A stretch of 64,000 bases of DNA, taken from positions 1 through 64,000 of the forward strand of contig MOWL01000069.1 in assembly GCA_002110485.1 (NCBI GenBank), given 5' to 3'. Made by a program: the position numbers and the translations under genes. The notes under the pieces were generated by a model. That model did not search any database, had not been told where the DNA came from, and was given only the letters and a program-made list of their open reading frames with translations. This DNA is from Emergomyces orientalis (lineage: Eukaryota > Ascomycota > Eurotiomycetes > Onygenales > Ajellomycetaceae). Numbering within the stretch: the first letter of the stretch is position 1; each line of letters opens with the position of its first letter. Below, piece by piece: positions 32,466-43,065 of the stretch.

Positions 32466-32827
32466 GAATAAGAGTGGATAGATGAAAATTTGTTTGTAGT
32501 AAATTACAATGTAAAAAGACTTCTAAAAAGTATGACTACAAATATCAATATCTGTATCTCCCATGGACATCAATTAAATTTTTATGAAAATCTACAGCTT
32601 TCTGATGGTTTTTTGATGTTCTCGAGGCATTTCTCCTTTAAAGCCTGTGAGGCAATTGTTTTAATTCTTAGAGTGCTCTCTAAGCTTGAGAAAGACTACA
32701 CTTTAATATCAAATGTCACAATCCTTTAGTTCCTGAAAACCTCCTTAAACTTAAAAAGGCTCACACTTGTTTTTTAGATTTTTGAATTTCAAACTTTTCT
32801 CTATTCATGATCTTTATCTATGTGTAA
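32466..32827. other. AT-rich, no gene; third copy of degenerate repeat
   Basis: The segment 32565-32630 resembles 27860-27925 and 30706-30765. No coding frame supported. Confidence 0.4.
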
Positions 32828-33190
32828 TGTACGCCGCGGAGCTCAGGGGGCCTGATGCTGGCGCTGCAGATTGTGCTCAACGCCCATGCGGCCGGCACCG
32901 CTCCTGGCAAATGCGCATTAACCAAGCCGCCATCCAAGCGATACGAAACCCCAAACACTCATGCGGCCAGTATATCCTCGCTGAGCCGTACGAGCGCTCG
33001 ACGGGCTCCGGGCGCTGGGATGGGAGGTGCAGTTTCACTGGATTCCAGCACACGTCGGAGTGCCGGGAAACGAAGAAGCAGGCAGACTGGCAAAGCGGGC
33101 CGCTGACCCTACCTTAAACACCGAACAACCCGAACCGGACCCAATACGGACGTTGCTGGCAACCACAAAATCCACCATTCGTCAGGGTAG
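32828..33190 (+). mobile_element. Tad-like LINE fragment, RNase H region
   Basis: Three plus-strand frames together encode a decayed RNase H: YAAELRG, then LALQIVLNAHAAGTAPGKCA, NQAAIQAIRNPK, GQYILAEP and finally VQFHWIPAHVGVPGNEEAGR with the conserved HV.GN.EAD-type end. Frame changes between these blocks show it is not functional. It differs in sequence and base composition from the AT-rich LINE family at 50-64 kb. Confidence 0.75.
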
Positions 33191-33520
33191 CTGTCTCCAC
33201 GCCTATGGATACATCACTGCATTCTCGCCAACAGGAATATCAAATGCCACTCCAAAACAATGTTAATTGTTTTCAACAGCCGTTGCAGACTTCCGCTTCC
33301 TTTTTGCGTTAGAAACATAAACACAAACCATTGGTGGGCTCAACGTATCGTCGTTAGTGACCCTGTTTACTGAACCCCGCTGAAGCATAGCTCCCGACCC
33401 AATCCTCGGTGTTCCCGACAAAACAATTAGGTCCCCATAACCGGCCTCACTTGTAAACGTGGCATGTGCTTGAGTTTTGTATGCAGCACAATCGAATCCC
33501 TAGAACTTGTTACTTCATTT
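33191..33520. other. no gene seen
   Basis: Possible continuation of the LINE remnant at the left edge; otherwise featureless. Confidence 0.35.
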
Positions 33521-33727
33521 CTATGCTAGCCAAATTTCATAGCTCGCTACCTTTTCATAAACTTCCCCAACCAACATCCACACTCGTTGACGAAGCTCCG
33601 GATCGTCACAGTAATATATACCTTCTTTGTCCAGTTTAAGATCTGTTTTATCAAACCAGTCCAAGAAATCTTTTCGGCGTTCATCGTCTATAATGGAGAC
33701 TTCCAGGTTGGGTGTGACGGTGGCCAT
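33521..33727 (-). CDS. small hypothetical protein, 68 aa
   Basis: ATG at 33727, single frame. Composition is acidic and regular (ERRKDFLDWFDKTDLKLDKE, then LRQRVWMLVGEVYEK) and reads as a folded helical peptide rather than a random frame. It could be complete or the N-terminus of a truncated gene. No family recognised. Confidence 0.4.
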   Translation of the reverse strand: MATVTPNLEVSIIDDERRKDFLDWFDKTDLKLDKEGIYYCDDPELRQRVWMLVGEVYEKVASYEIWLA

Positions 33728-34564
33728 GGCGTCGGCAGATGCAGTGTATATATGTGAAGGAACGTAGAAATGTTCTGCCTCTCACGCAAAGGTTAACTTT
33801 GGGATTTTGCTCAAGGGCTACAAAAATACATTACTTACTTTTTGACTTGCGCAAGGACAGGCTTGGAGAGCAAGATCGCGCAGCTTCAAAAGCTCAAAAT
33901 GGAGGGGTTCAAAAAAGGACACTTGCTTAACCCATTTGACCCCTCATTCTACTTAAATTGTCTTCGAACACGTGATACTTCCATATGTTCATGTGACTCT
34001 GAAATCCCACACCTCGACCACTTCTTACGATGTTAATCATCCCTTCCCTTCCACAGCGCAGCCCAAGGAAAAAAAGGAAATAACGTTAGGGCAGCATTGT
34101 GAGATTTGATTTCGACATGACCTTCAGTTGCGTTGCGCGAAAGTCGGGTAGTATTGTGCTGGTTTCTACTGGGTCTACTGCTCAAGGGCTTCACTCCCTT
34201 CCTATCCATCTTTCAATTTTCATGTTTTACGGCTAAATATTTAATTCAGTTCGCAGTAGGGGTAAAAACAAAAGAAAGAAAAGGTGAAATTTAAATATGT
34301 ATCATGTTGACCCGTCGCGGGGGACCGGAAGCGGCTAGTTGATTTGGGTGGTGTCGATCTTGGATAGCTGCCCAATAGGCGGGACAGCGCATGACATCAG
34401 CTACTGGCGAGAACGGAAAAATCATCCACCGCTTCCGTGTTTCAAGCTACTCAATTTAGGATTCATGATATTCCGAAATTGTTTCTTCTAGAGGCTTCTA
34501 GTAGGCTATGGGGCGTTCGCACGTCCTGCAGCAACACGACGCGTTCGTTTCCAAGTTTAGCTAG
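33728..34564. other. no intact gene
   Basis: A plus frame at 33842-34036 ends with a Cys/His cluster (CSCDSEIPHLDHFLRC) reminiscent of the zinc-binding end of LINE ORF2, but too short to call. Confidence 0.35.
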
Positions 34565-34840
34565 CCAAATACGATTTCAATCCCCTGTTTCGTTCGCTCT
34601 TATTACCATTCCACTTGTGATCGAATAGGATTAATCTCCACCCGGTTCATTGCTCGGCAGCTCTATTTGTTCCCACATTCACGTTCTGCATCGAAGCCGA
34701 GCCGGATCAACCCTTTGACCATAATCCTCCCTTTGACACACACATATATATATATAGACTATCTTCTCCATAGATACCATACACCATAACTTACTAACAA
34801 TTCTGCATTCGTTCTCGTGTTTGCTTCCCGTTTGTCATAT
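34565..34840 (+). promoter_or_regulatory. module A promoter, copy 3 (truncated FunK1)
   Basis: Shares GATTAATCTCCACCCGG, GCCGGATCAACCCTTTGACC, the ATATAT tract and AACAATTCTGCATTCG with copies 1 and 2, then leads into the ATG at 34841. Confidence 0.65.
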
Positions 34841-35356
34841 ATGGCTAAGCTTTCGGACCGCGATTCCGATATCATCGCGAATCTTCCTCTAAGCGACTCA
34901 CTCTACCGATTACAAGGTCTACTTCAAGAGGCAGAACAAAAATATAATGACACCACTGACCCTCGGGACGAAATTTGCCAACAGGCAATATCGAAACTGC
35001 TTACCACCCTGATGGGAGAGCGAGCCGCGTTCAAACTTGGCTCACGAACTGGTGATGAAAACCTTGCGTCCGATCTCGCCAGTTTATTCAGGCGCCTCCA
35101 ACAAGGCCACCTCACCTACGACCACTGCCGAGCGTTGGCGCGGCTCGTCATCCAAAAAGACCTGGGCGTCGATATCTGGAAGGCCGTCCTCAACCTCACC
35201 ATTACCATCTCGCGAGCGACCCCTCCGGCGAGCGTCTCCCCCTCATTTGACGGCACGCCAGTCAAATCCACCTCGTCATCACAGAAAGGCTCCGAGCAGA
35301 CGCGTGAGTTGGTGAATCCGAGAATCTTCGAGGCCCACAACCAACAACCAACATAG
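34841..35356 (+). pseudogene. truncated FunK1 paralogue (N-terminal region only)
   Basis: ATG at 34841. The first ~125 residues are homologous to, but clearly diverged from, the two complete FunK1 proteins (LPLSDSLYRLQGLLQEAEQK versus PLTNLVDRLRSALREAER). From TPPASV through KSTSSSQKGSEQTRELVNPR the sequence is almost identical, at DNA level too. Immediately after RIFE the similarity stops, and six unrelated codons lead to a stop. The kinase and middle domains are absent. Confidence 0.75.
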
Positions 35357-35462
35357 ATGTCGACTTTTCAATTGCCGGGTATTCGATGTTGGACTTTGCC
35401 ATTATACCGAACCTTGCGGATCATATCGGCGAACCTGGTACCCAGTAATTAATGCAGATTGC

Positions 35463-35787
35463 TTATCCTTTTACCTTCAACTCAAACCAGGTTCGTTTAT
35501 TGTTGTTCTCGCTCAAAAAATCCAACCCGAGCTGCAAACCCGTGATCTGCTAAGTATATTAGATATGAACACACCTTTTAATATAATAAAAAACTAACTC
35601 TTTGATATTCTTGCGCGATTTCTGTTTTTAATGTGCTTTTTGAGCAGGGCGCAGAGATGGCAGCTTTATTCCTCAGCAGTTGAGCAGAAATGAAATAATT
35701 ATAAATTTCATCTCGTGCTTTCCTTCTTTCTTCTTCATAGGGCTCGGGAAATGGCTCCAACTTCCAGATAATTTGGTCGTCCGTCAT
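35463..35787 (-). CDS. small hypothetical protein, two exons, 91 aa
   Basis: Exons 35599-35787 and 35463-35549. The intron 35550-35598 (GTTAGT..TCTAAT..TAG, 49 nt) is in phase. The protein is charged and helical (MTDDQIIWKLEPFPEPYEEE at the N-terminus) and ends WFELKVKG. Function unknown. Confidence 0.55.
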
Positions 35788-36695
35788 GTTATTTGAATGA
35801 CTATAGCTTGAAATCTGGGGGAAATCGGTGGCACCTCTTTGCCTTTGTGCAGAGGATTAAAGGGGGAAAAAAGAAAAGTCTTGAAGTTGGCGGGGGTTTG
35901 TTGCTGCCTCTTCTTCAATAGGGCGGGGCATCTCCGCGGTGCCAAGTTTTTCCGACCGACCGTTGGCGACCAGCTGCGCAAAATCAATTGATCTGAAAAC
36001 TGGCAGGGTTTATTAAAATGACTTTTACATCTTATGTTTTCTCATCTCCAGGTTGTTAGATATAGTGAGAAAATACATCAGTTGGGAAGATAATGGTACT
36101 ATCCACCCATCCAATCTTTCTAAAGGTAAGATTTCAACCCCGATCTCTGTGAGGTCACATGTTTTAGGTCACATTTCGGACACAAATTCAACCCTGTAAA
36201 AGGCCCCTCATGGTATTCAAATTCATACACAAAAATTCCAATTTTTTGTGGTTTCTTTCGGCAGACGGGGTCTTTAGCAGGTAGAAAAGCTCTGAGATAG
36301 AAATATAGCATGATATAGAAACTCACTGTTAATCATAGGAAGAAAAGAGGAAAGGACTGATCAATTCGTGTCGTATCCATAGTCGTCCAAATTACACAGC
36401 GCTTAGGCATCAATGCGTCAGACTCATTGGTAATTAATCGCAAGGAGAGGGTGAGGGGAAGGTGAGGGGCAAAGCGCACAGGGTTACGATCACCGTCAAA
36501 TATCACTGTGTCGGTTAACGCAACTTCAATTTAATGTGAATTGTTGCGTTCGACGCCCTTTGCAAGTAGAGTGTAGCCATGCGACAAAAGATGGATTCTA
36601 CAAGCTGCCCCACAACTTCCCTTCTTCTAGTGATTACTAATACCAAGGCTTCTTCCCTGGCAGCCAGCACGCTTTTAACACATTTCCCGGTGGGG
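35788..36695. other. no gene supported
   Basis: Minus frames 35784-35987 and 36120-36326 lack splice or domain evidence. Confidence 0.35.
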
Positions 36696-36890
36696 TACAT
36701 TAATCCTAAATTGGAATAGCCGATCTCCTCACAATACGGTTTCAATATTTTGTTCACGCTTATTACCCTTCCGTCGCGATCAAATAGAATTAATCTTCGC
36801 CTGGTTCTTTGCTCGGCGGCTCTATCCGTTCCCACATTCGCGTTGTCCATCAAAGCCAAGCCGGATCAACCCTTTGACCATCCTCCTTTA
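36696..36890 (+). promoter_or_regulatory. module A promoter, copy 4, upstream of a non-FunK1 gene
   Basis: TACATTAATCCTAAATTGG, TTACCCTTCCGTCGCGATC, CGGCGGCTCTATCCGTTCCC and GCCGGATCAACCCTTTGACC match copies 1 and 2 in order. The similarity stops about 50 bp before the ATG of a gene with no relation to FunK1. Confidence 0.7.
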
Positions 36891-36940
36891 AATTCCTCGT
36901 GCCCATTTCGCTTCTTGATATAACTCTTTATCCCTCTCTA

Positions 36941-37429
36941 ATGGCCGATAACAGTTCACCAGATTACGAGGCTCTTTACCGCAGAGCGGAAGCGGAACGA
37001 AGGCGGGAAGCAGAGTTGCGAAGGCAGGCAGAAGAGCGAGAGGCAGAGGAAAAAGTGCGCAGCCAGCCGACAACACTCGGAGAGCTCATCAAAGGTTGCC
37101 ATGATTCATTCTCCCGGCCTTTGCAGGTTGGAAAACCATCCCACCCCACGAAGGGGAGTATTCCACTACCCACTGGGAAATACTGCCCAACAAGTCTTTG
37201 CTTTTGGTCAAACTGCCCGGCTCAACTGCAAGAAATTTATGATGCGGTTTCCACTTACCTGCAACCAACTGGCAGAGATGCACCTCGACTCTTCACATCT
37301 GTTCTTGTGCTAAATGAACTTGGTCGGCGGTATTCTAGTCGAAAACTACGAAGTGAAAAGGATCTGGAGCACTTCTCAGTGATGGGAAACGATGGAAGGC
37401 TGAGTATTGATCCACAAGACAGTAGCTGA
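36941..37429 (+). CDS. coiled-coil N-terminal protein, probably truncated, 162 aa
   Basis: ATG at 36941. An R/E/A-rich coiled coil (YRRAEAERRREAELRRQAEE) is followed by TTLGELIKGCHDSFSRPLQV, then IPLPTGKYCPTSLCFW, CPAQLQEIYDAVSTYL and APRLFTSVLVLNELGRRY. From memory this is a recurring N-terminal module of longer accessory proteins in eurotiomycetes, often ahead of a kinase-like region; I cannot verify that here. The frame ends soon after, so this is likely a shortened gene. Its promoter is of FunK1 type (module A). Confidence 0.55.
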   Translation: MADNSSPDYEALYRRAEAERRREAELRRQAEEREAEEKVRSQPTTLGELIKGCHDSFSRPLQVGKPSHPTKGSIPLPTGKYCPTSLCFWSNCPAQLQEIYDAVSTYLQPTGRDAPRLFTSVLVLNELGRRYSSRKLRSEKDLEHFSVMGNDGRLSIDPQDSS

Positions 37430-37744
37430 GTGCTATAAAATATTCTGTAAATAACTTACACACTTCAAAAAGAGTCAATAAAGCAAGGTTGCCGGGCCAG
37501 TACGCCAATTGCTCAACTCAATGATCGCCCACGTATAATTTGGCGTGTCTTTCTAAATTTTTCCCTTGCAGGATGCTGTGGATTGCATACTATCTCCATT
37601 TTGAAAACCACCAGCACCAGAGCAAACCCTGAGAGATTGCTATGAAAACCCGTAATGTCCAACCCTTCGTTGAATCCTAAAATTTTACATTAAATCCCTG
37701 CCCCCGAATGTATGCCACAAGGGAAGACCTTAGCAGATCAGCGA
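37430..37744. other. intergenic, no gene seen
   Basis: No coding frame. It ends where the duplicated block begins. Confidence 0.5.
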
Positions 37745-37784
37745 ACCCTCTCTACAGCACAGAGTGATCTGTATATCTATATTG

Positions 37785-38375
37785 CCCCTCGTCATTTGTG
37801 GGAACCTTCCACAATGTGAAATAGACCATTGCCATCGTTGAGCCCTTCAGTCGTTACCGGGCAGTATATGTAGGCTGTACTGGGACGGCCGGCGGTGTAA
37901 CGCCGCAGCTTGGTTTCGTTTCTCGCTCAGAATATAACTTTTAGCATGGCTTTATCTGCTTCGCAAAAAGAGCAGCCGAGGACATCTTGGAAGAAAGGGT
38001 TCAATTCGGGATGCGAAGGGTCGGAAAACTGATAGGGGTCAGCTTCGAATTATCATTTCTGATATAGTCAACACTTACATCGATCTCATAATGCAGCAAC
38101 GCTTCACTGGCCTCTCCTCCGTCGATTGGAACGCCAGGCAGCGCCAGCGTGCTCCTCCGCAGGTCCTGGAACCTCGCCTTCCCGATTTCATTCTCTAATG
38201 CTTCGAATAGCTTTTTTGGCGGGAACTCGTCATCTTCCTGCAGTTTACCTTTTTTCCGCTGGATGATGATATATCCTCGATCCTGGGCCATGGCTGTAAC
38301 AATCGCCTTTTCTGTTTTATTTCGCTTTGTACCGTAGGGGCTCTCATTCTCTATTTTGCGCTTTTGGATAACCAT
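37785..38375 (-). pseudogene. second copy of gene B, 3'-deleted
   Basis: Exon 1 is 38079-38375 (ATG at 38375) and is intact. The intron 38028-38078 keeps a GTAAGT donor and CAG acceptor. Exon 2 has lost function: a Trp codon (FWARNE in copy 1) has become TGA, one T is missing from a TTTT run in the GSHK region, and the last ~45 codons were removed by the deletion. Confidence 0.75.
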
Positions 38376-38376
38376 T

Positions 38377-39532
38377 TTACCCCTCACTTTTGCGTCTGTG
38401 GCTCAGAGTCTTCGGATCAATAGTTTTTCCAAGGCCAGTCGCTACAAACAGTTTCTGCTTCTCTGTTGGGATACCAGCCGAATTATATAGTGTCTTCCTT
38501 GAACCGCCCATATTGCAATAATTTTCCTTTGGTCTTTGTAGGCGCCGGATATGAAAGTCAGGTGTGCTTATACGGAAGGAGAGAGAATTTTTCCGGACTT
38601 TTTTCAGAAGGCGGTATCCGTCCAGCACATTCAATCTCAATATTTGTATGCTTCCAAGGCATCAGACGATTTCCCAGAAAACTTGGACATACCATTTCAC
38701 TTGCATATCCACAGGGGAGTGCAATGGCATGTCTGTACGAGCCTCCGCATTTTTGTTATTGTTGCATGATGGGACTGTGTTTACGAACGGAGGGTAGATT
38801 TCTGTGGGTTTACAGAGAGGGGTCTTGGATGGCATGCCTTCAGGTTCATTGCTCATAACTAAAAGTAGGCTAGAGTATCCAATCATGTCCACTTCATCGC
38901 TGATAAATCAACATCAACATCCATTAGGGAAGAAGATAGGCCTTCACAGCAATTTACAAGTGGAAAGCAGCAGCTTCAGCACTGTTCAAAGAGAGGATCT
39001 ATATCACCACTTGAATCATCAAGGAATAAAGGATCATATGGTGAAGGCATAGAGTCAGGGTGTGGCTTCTGCTCACGTTCACTGGGAAACAGTCGGTATT
39101 TCTCGGCAGTGGACAGCTGGTGTTTCTCCTCCTTGGGCTGTTGCTCTAAGTGATTCGGTTCAGTACTCCTGTCTACCCGACTAAATGACGGTTAGCAAGG
39201 AAAATACCGTGAGTCATTTTAGAGACATACTCTTCCGGAACGTCCTTGTCACCCCCAGAGCCAGTAAAATCTCGTCTCTTGCTCCCATCTTCGGCCGTCC
39301 GACGAGTAGGGGAATTGGGAGGTGGTTTGGAAGGCCTGACAACGCTCAGCAAGGAAAATATATGGGAAAATTCTATAGGCATACTCTTCCGAAACCTTTT
39401 TGTCATTCCTTGAGCCGATAAGAACTGGTCCCTTGTTCCCAGCATCAACCATCCCATGGGTAGGGGTGTTTGGACGTGTTTGGGCATCTCTGGTGATATC
39501 GGCGCTGTTGGTGATTGTAGGTATGGACATCG
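38377..39532 (-). pseudogene. second copy of gene A
   Basis: Retains the exon/intron order of copy 1: ATG at about 39532, GTATGC and GTATGT introns, and the large exon. It preserves frame where copy 1 has lost a base (SAGIPTEKQKLFVATGLGKT) but differs elsewhere, including a 40-nt-scale insertion near 38640-38680. Comparing the two copies helps decide which frame is ancestral. Whether either copy is expressed is unknown. Confidence 0.6.
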
Positions 39533-39654
39533 TGATGGACGAGGACGGAGTGACGAAGTGTGAAGACTTTCGGATATGGAAATTGAGCGTTGGATTTGAA
39601 GGCTTGCTTGAATGTTCGAACACTGTCGTTCATGCCTCAGGAGTCTGAGGAAAT

Positions 39655-39785
39655 TGCCTCCTTTTATGCCATAGTGCTAGGGCTCCGTGTCTATACCATC
39701 GACCATGCTTCCACCAACTGAGTCAAATTGACCCGTCTCATCGCATATCAAGATGCAGTAGGATCATGCGAGGCATAATCGTCAA
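39655..39785 (-). promoter_or_regulatory. module B promoter upstream of duplicated gene A
   Basis: Matches 17126-17260 in order: TTGCCTCCTTTTATGCC (TATA-type on the minus strand), CGTCTCATCGCATATCAAG and ATGCGAGGCATAATCG. Confidence 0.5.
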
Positions 39786-40358
39786 ACGCGAAAAAGGCGA
39801 GACCATGATGCAAGGGATGCTATCAGTCCGCTTGGGTCTGATTGGTAGAAATCTCAGGGAAAAAAAACCTAGATGTTATGTTGTTCTTCCTGAACCCTAA
39901 ACTGACGACAGTCGTGGGAGAGAATCTTGGTCGGTAGGTGAATCCGTCATACTATTAATGGCCAGTAGTAGTAGAATATACGGAAGATACGGAAGATACG
40001 GAAGTTATGGGAGCTGCGGGAAAAACGGGAAAAACGGGAAAAAGGGAAAAACCGGGAAAACCAGGAAACAGAAAAGGGGAGACTAGTGGGACGAACGCTG
40101 CGGGAAAAACGCTCACTTCTTCCACTTCTTCCATTTCTTCCGTTTATTCCGTTTCTTCCGTTTCATCTACTCACTCACCCTCATCTCCCACATCCAGCTC
40201 TTCCCGTTCGCGATTCAGAGATATAATACCGGGAACTGCGGGAACAACGGGAAAAAATAAGGACTAGTGGGACAAACAGCACCAGACACTGCGCATTCCC
40301 AACCATTTTTCATCTCTACTGTTTTTCCCGTTTATGCCGTCATTTCCACATTTTCCAA
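39786..40358. repeat. low-complexity G/A and T/C tracts with inverted symmetry
   Basis: Around 39980-40090 the plus strand is built of CGGAAGATA and CGGGAAAAA units. Around 40120-40170 and 40315-40345 it is built of TTCTTCC and TTTTTCCCG units, the complement of the first set. ACTAGTGGGAC occurs twice (about 40082 and 40264). An in-frame plus ORF across it (G/K/T/S only) is probably not a gene. Confidence 0.6.
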
Positions 40359-41427
40359 ATGTCCCGTTCGTCCTCCTCGAACGTCATGCCGGTGAATATG
40401 TCAAATGAAGATCCTCTCATCATATCGCTTGAAGGAGAAAGAGCAAAATACGACCACGACAATCATGAGCCAACAAAGAGTCAGCTTAAAAGATTTAGTT
40501 TTCTTTGCAAACTCTTGAAGGAAGATTCTACCTCATTGAAGCAGCGACCAACCACAACACGCCACACAAGAGTAGAGGCCCGCGAAAGTCTTGAGAAGAT
40601 TTCCTCACTCGGCGCGACCATTTTTGTCCTATGCTGCTTCTCTATGACCCAAACGACACTTGCTAGTCAAAGTTATCTTCAGCTTGTGCCAAAGTTTGAA
40701 AATTGGTGGGAGAGCGTTAGTCATCCAGAAAAGCTAGCTTTTTTGGCACGCAAACTTTGCGATGCCGAGGGACTCAATCATATACAAGATAAACACAGTA
40801 TGAAAGAAAGATATCATTTGCTCAACTCCCAAGCTAATGAGATTGAAATTTTAGTCAAAATTGGAAATGCCGACACCACGGGTGTGTAAGATTTCACTGC
40901 CTTTAAAAACAGCTGGCTAATTAGAAGTATTTAGGCGTTTCAAGCGAATACGCCCTTGGTAGGTGTATTACTTTTACTCTCATGGATAACTAGTGACTAA
41001 TATATGGCCAGACTCAGCACAACAAACGCCCGCACACTCATTAAACATTCCCTTGCAGAGCTATGATCACAACACAGAAAGTCCATTGGTACTGTCATTT
41101 GATGGCATACCTGCTTTGAAAATTTCTATCCTATCAGATCAACTCCCTCAATCAGTTTTCGACCTCAGTATCATGCAGCTCATTGAGTTTATTCAACATT
41201 ATCAATCTTCATGTTCAACTTCACCGCAGCTCGCAGACGTTCTTGGTTTGCTTGAAGGATATAGATCAAGCTGTCCGAATTTGCAGTACATACAGCTAAT
41301 ATATCCCTGGTACCGTGCTTTACCGTCGATTGACATCAAAATCGACTCAAAAGTTGGATGGAGTGCAAAAATACAGTTATCCTACACTCTCGCTGAGGAG
41401 TTGATCCAATACATTCGTCATTCATAG
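40359..41427 (+). CDS. hypothetical protein, two exons, 310 aa
   Basis: Exons 40359-40881 and 41018-41427. The 136-nt intron is long for this region, with donor GTGTGT, branch GACTAAT and acceptor CAG, in phase. Exon 1 encodes a helical region with a hydrophobic stretch (GATIFVLCCFSMTQTTLA). Exon 2 begins QQTPAHSLNIPL and includes LVLSFDGIPALKISIL and LPQSVFDLSIMQLIEFIQ. No domain recognised. It converges on and overlaps the next gene by six bases. Confidence 0.6.
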
Positions 41428-41807
41428 AGTGCGGCGGCGGAAATACCGAACAGATGGATATCCTAACAAGACGATGTTTTCACCAGGTTTTGCGGCAACA
41501 AGAACGATCCCAGTCAATTTGTTGGTCAGTGTGTATCTCGAAGGGTTGGCATTAACTCTGGCAACACCACCAGTGCCATGTTTCCTCAAAAGAACCGCAC
41601 GAACTGCCGGAGAGGTTTCAAATTGTTTCACATCTATCCAATCAGGGTCCAAAGCTACATCCTCGCCTGACTAGGTAGAAATTAGTACGTTGTATTTCAA
41701 TGAACCATAGGTCTTCATACCTTCTGTTTCGCCATCTCTTCGAGTTGATGTTGGTCGTCCGCAATATGATCGACTGAAGTCCCTGGGTCTTCGATCTCTT
41801 CAGTCAT
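41422..41807 (-). CDS. small hypothetical protein, at least two exons, 111 aa
   Basis: Exons 41721-41807 and 41422-41670. The 50-nt intron is GTATGA..TACTAAT..TAG, in phase. Coding character continues in the same frame upstream of the ATG to about 41955 (HTNLPLCPLTPTILSKIEA and before), so the true start may lie further up. Another splice-like site (GTGAGT..ACTAAT..TAG) is visible near 42075-42125. The C-terminal part is beta-rich (LTGIVLVAAKPGENIVLLG). Function unknown. Confidence 0.55.
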
Positions 41808-41955
41808 GGCCTCAATCTTTGACAAAATCGTAGGAGTGAGAGGGCAAAGGGGAAGATTTGTATGCTCCACCCGACACCCCGGAGAATCAACAGCTGAGTA
41901 ATTTGCGGAAACTTTCGTGCAGTAAAGCGTAAAAGCCCAGTTGGAGAGTGGTGAA

Positions 41956-42887
41956 AGTAGGAAACCTCGTTATTTGTAATTTGGTTCGGGCGGTGGTATA
42001 TCGCTGGATTTGATCAGTCGGTCAAGAAGTGTGGGAGGCCGACGCTGTGGTCTGCGCGAAGCGACTGCGTATTCTCTAATTAGTATGATTAGCTTGACAG
42101 TGTGAATGAAGGAACGATCTACTCACTTCGTGCTAAGCAAAACAAAAAAAGGTATCTTGATTGTAATATGTTTCTTGGTATGTTAAAGAGGAAATAATTT
42201 CAGCGTACTTAAGTGGGAGTTGGGAAAAAGTATAATAAGGAGACGCCAGATATGTGCTATGACGCGGAGATCATCGCCTGAAAGAGAGAGAGGGGTGAGG
42301 TTTCGCGAGGCTTGGATTTGGAAGAGTTCAACGAGTGATCACATGCCTCCACTAGCCAGATTCAAGGAGAAGATAAAATAATCCCATATGTGGTTCCGCG
42401 ATCCACTCAGCTTGTCATGTGACCGACGATTGGGCACCAATGCGTTTCTGCCAAGGATACCAAGGATAAAGCCCGCATCAACTAGTCACAGAAGGGGAAG
42501 GGGAAGTCATTATTGCAACCCTTACAACAGATCCTCTATCGATCGACGGGCGTTTTGCCGGCACGATACAAATTATCATTCGTACTACACAGATTGTCAG
42601 ATATCCTTTTCTTCAGTCCGGAAAGCCCGGAGACATCGCTCTGTATATCACTGATGGTGAAAAATTCAAAATATGTAGCATGTTTTTGGCCTCAAGTTAT
42701 CAGAATGTACATATTGGCCTACACTCTCAGTTCTGTTGTGTATTTTTTGGCCATTTCACCCCAACACAACAAAACAGATGAAAGAAACACTGAGAGTCAA
42801 CATCCGAATGCAATTCAGAAACCGGTATCCCCCGTGGCTTGCTCACAAAAAATGGCTTGCAACATTGATTGATTTATTCATAGACTG
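41956..42887. other. no gene firmly supported
   Basis: Contains the possible upstream exon of the 111-aa gene (around 41990-42075) and weak plus frames (42388-42654, 42513-42872) without supporting signals. Confidence 0.35.
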
Positions 42888-42960
42888 TCCATGGGTCAAA
42901 CCTCGAACCACGCCGAAGGGTTTTTCCGGTCGAAACTTTGAACCACGATGAACTTTTTCC
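42888..42960. mobile_element. solo terminus of the MITE-like element at 9639
   Basis: CCATGGGTCAAA...GAACCACGCCGAAGG...TTTTTCCGGTC...ACCACGATGAACTTT follows the right terminus at 9950-10018 base by base with scattered substitutions. No partner terminus is seen nearby. Confidence 0.55.
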
Positions 42961-43065
42961 AAGCATAAGCTAGATTGAATCTTCTCCCGCTTACTAATAC
43001 GCCTTTAGTGAGTGCGTTAGCCATCATACCTCTCTCACAACGTCTCCCACACGGGTTGGGTAGCG

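Larger units (their letters stand above)
37745..39643. repeat. segmental duplication of 6885-9035 with an internal deletion
   Basis: Same orientation as the first copy. The left edge matches the end of the 360-aa gene (CAGCACAGAGTGATCTGTATA). It then jumps directly to sequence equivalent to 7180 (TCTATATTGCCCCTCGTC), deleting about 270 bp at a TCTATAT/GTATAT microhomology and removing the 3' end of gene B. The right edge falls after GTTCATGCCTCAGGAG. Confidence 0.85.

Noticed and set aside
40007..40267. 86-codon G/K/T/S-rich ORF
   Set aside because: Built from simple repeats; no start context or coding signature.
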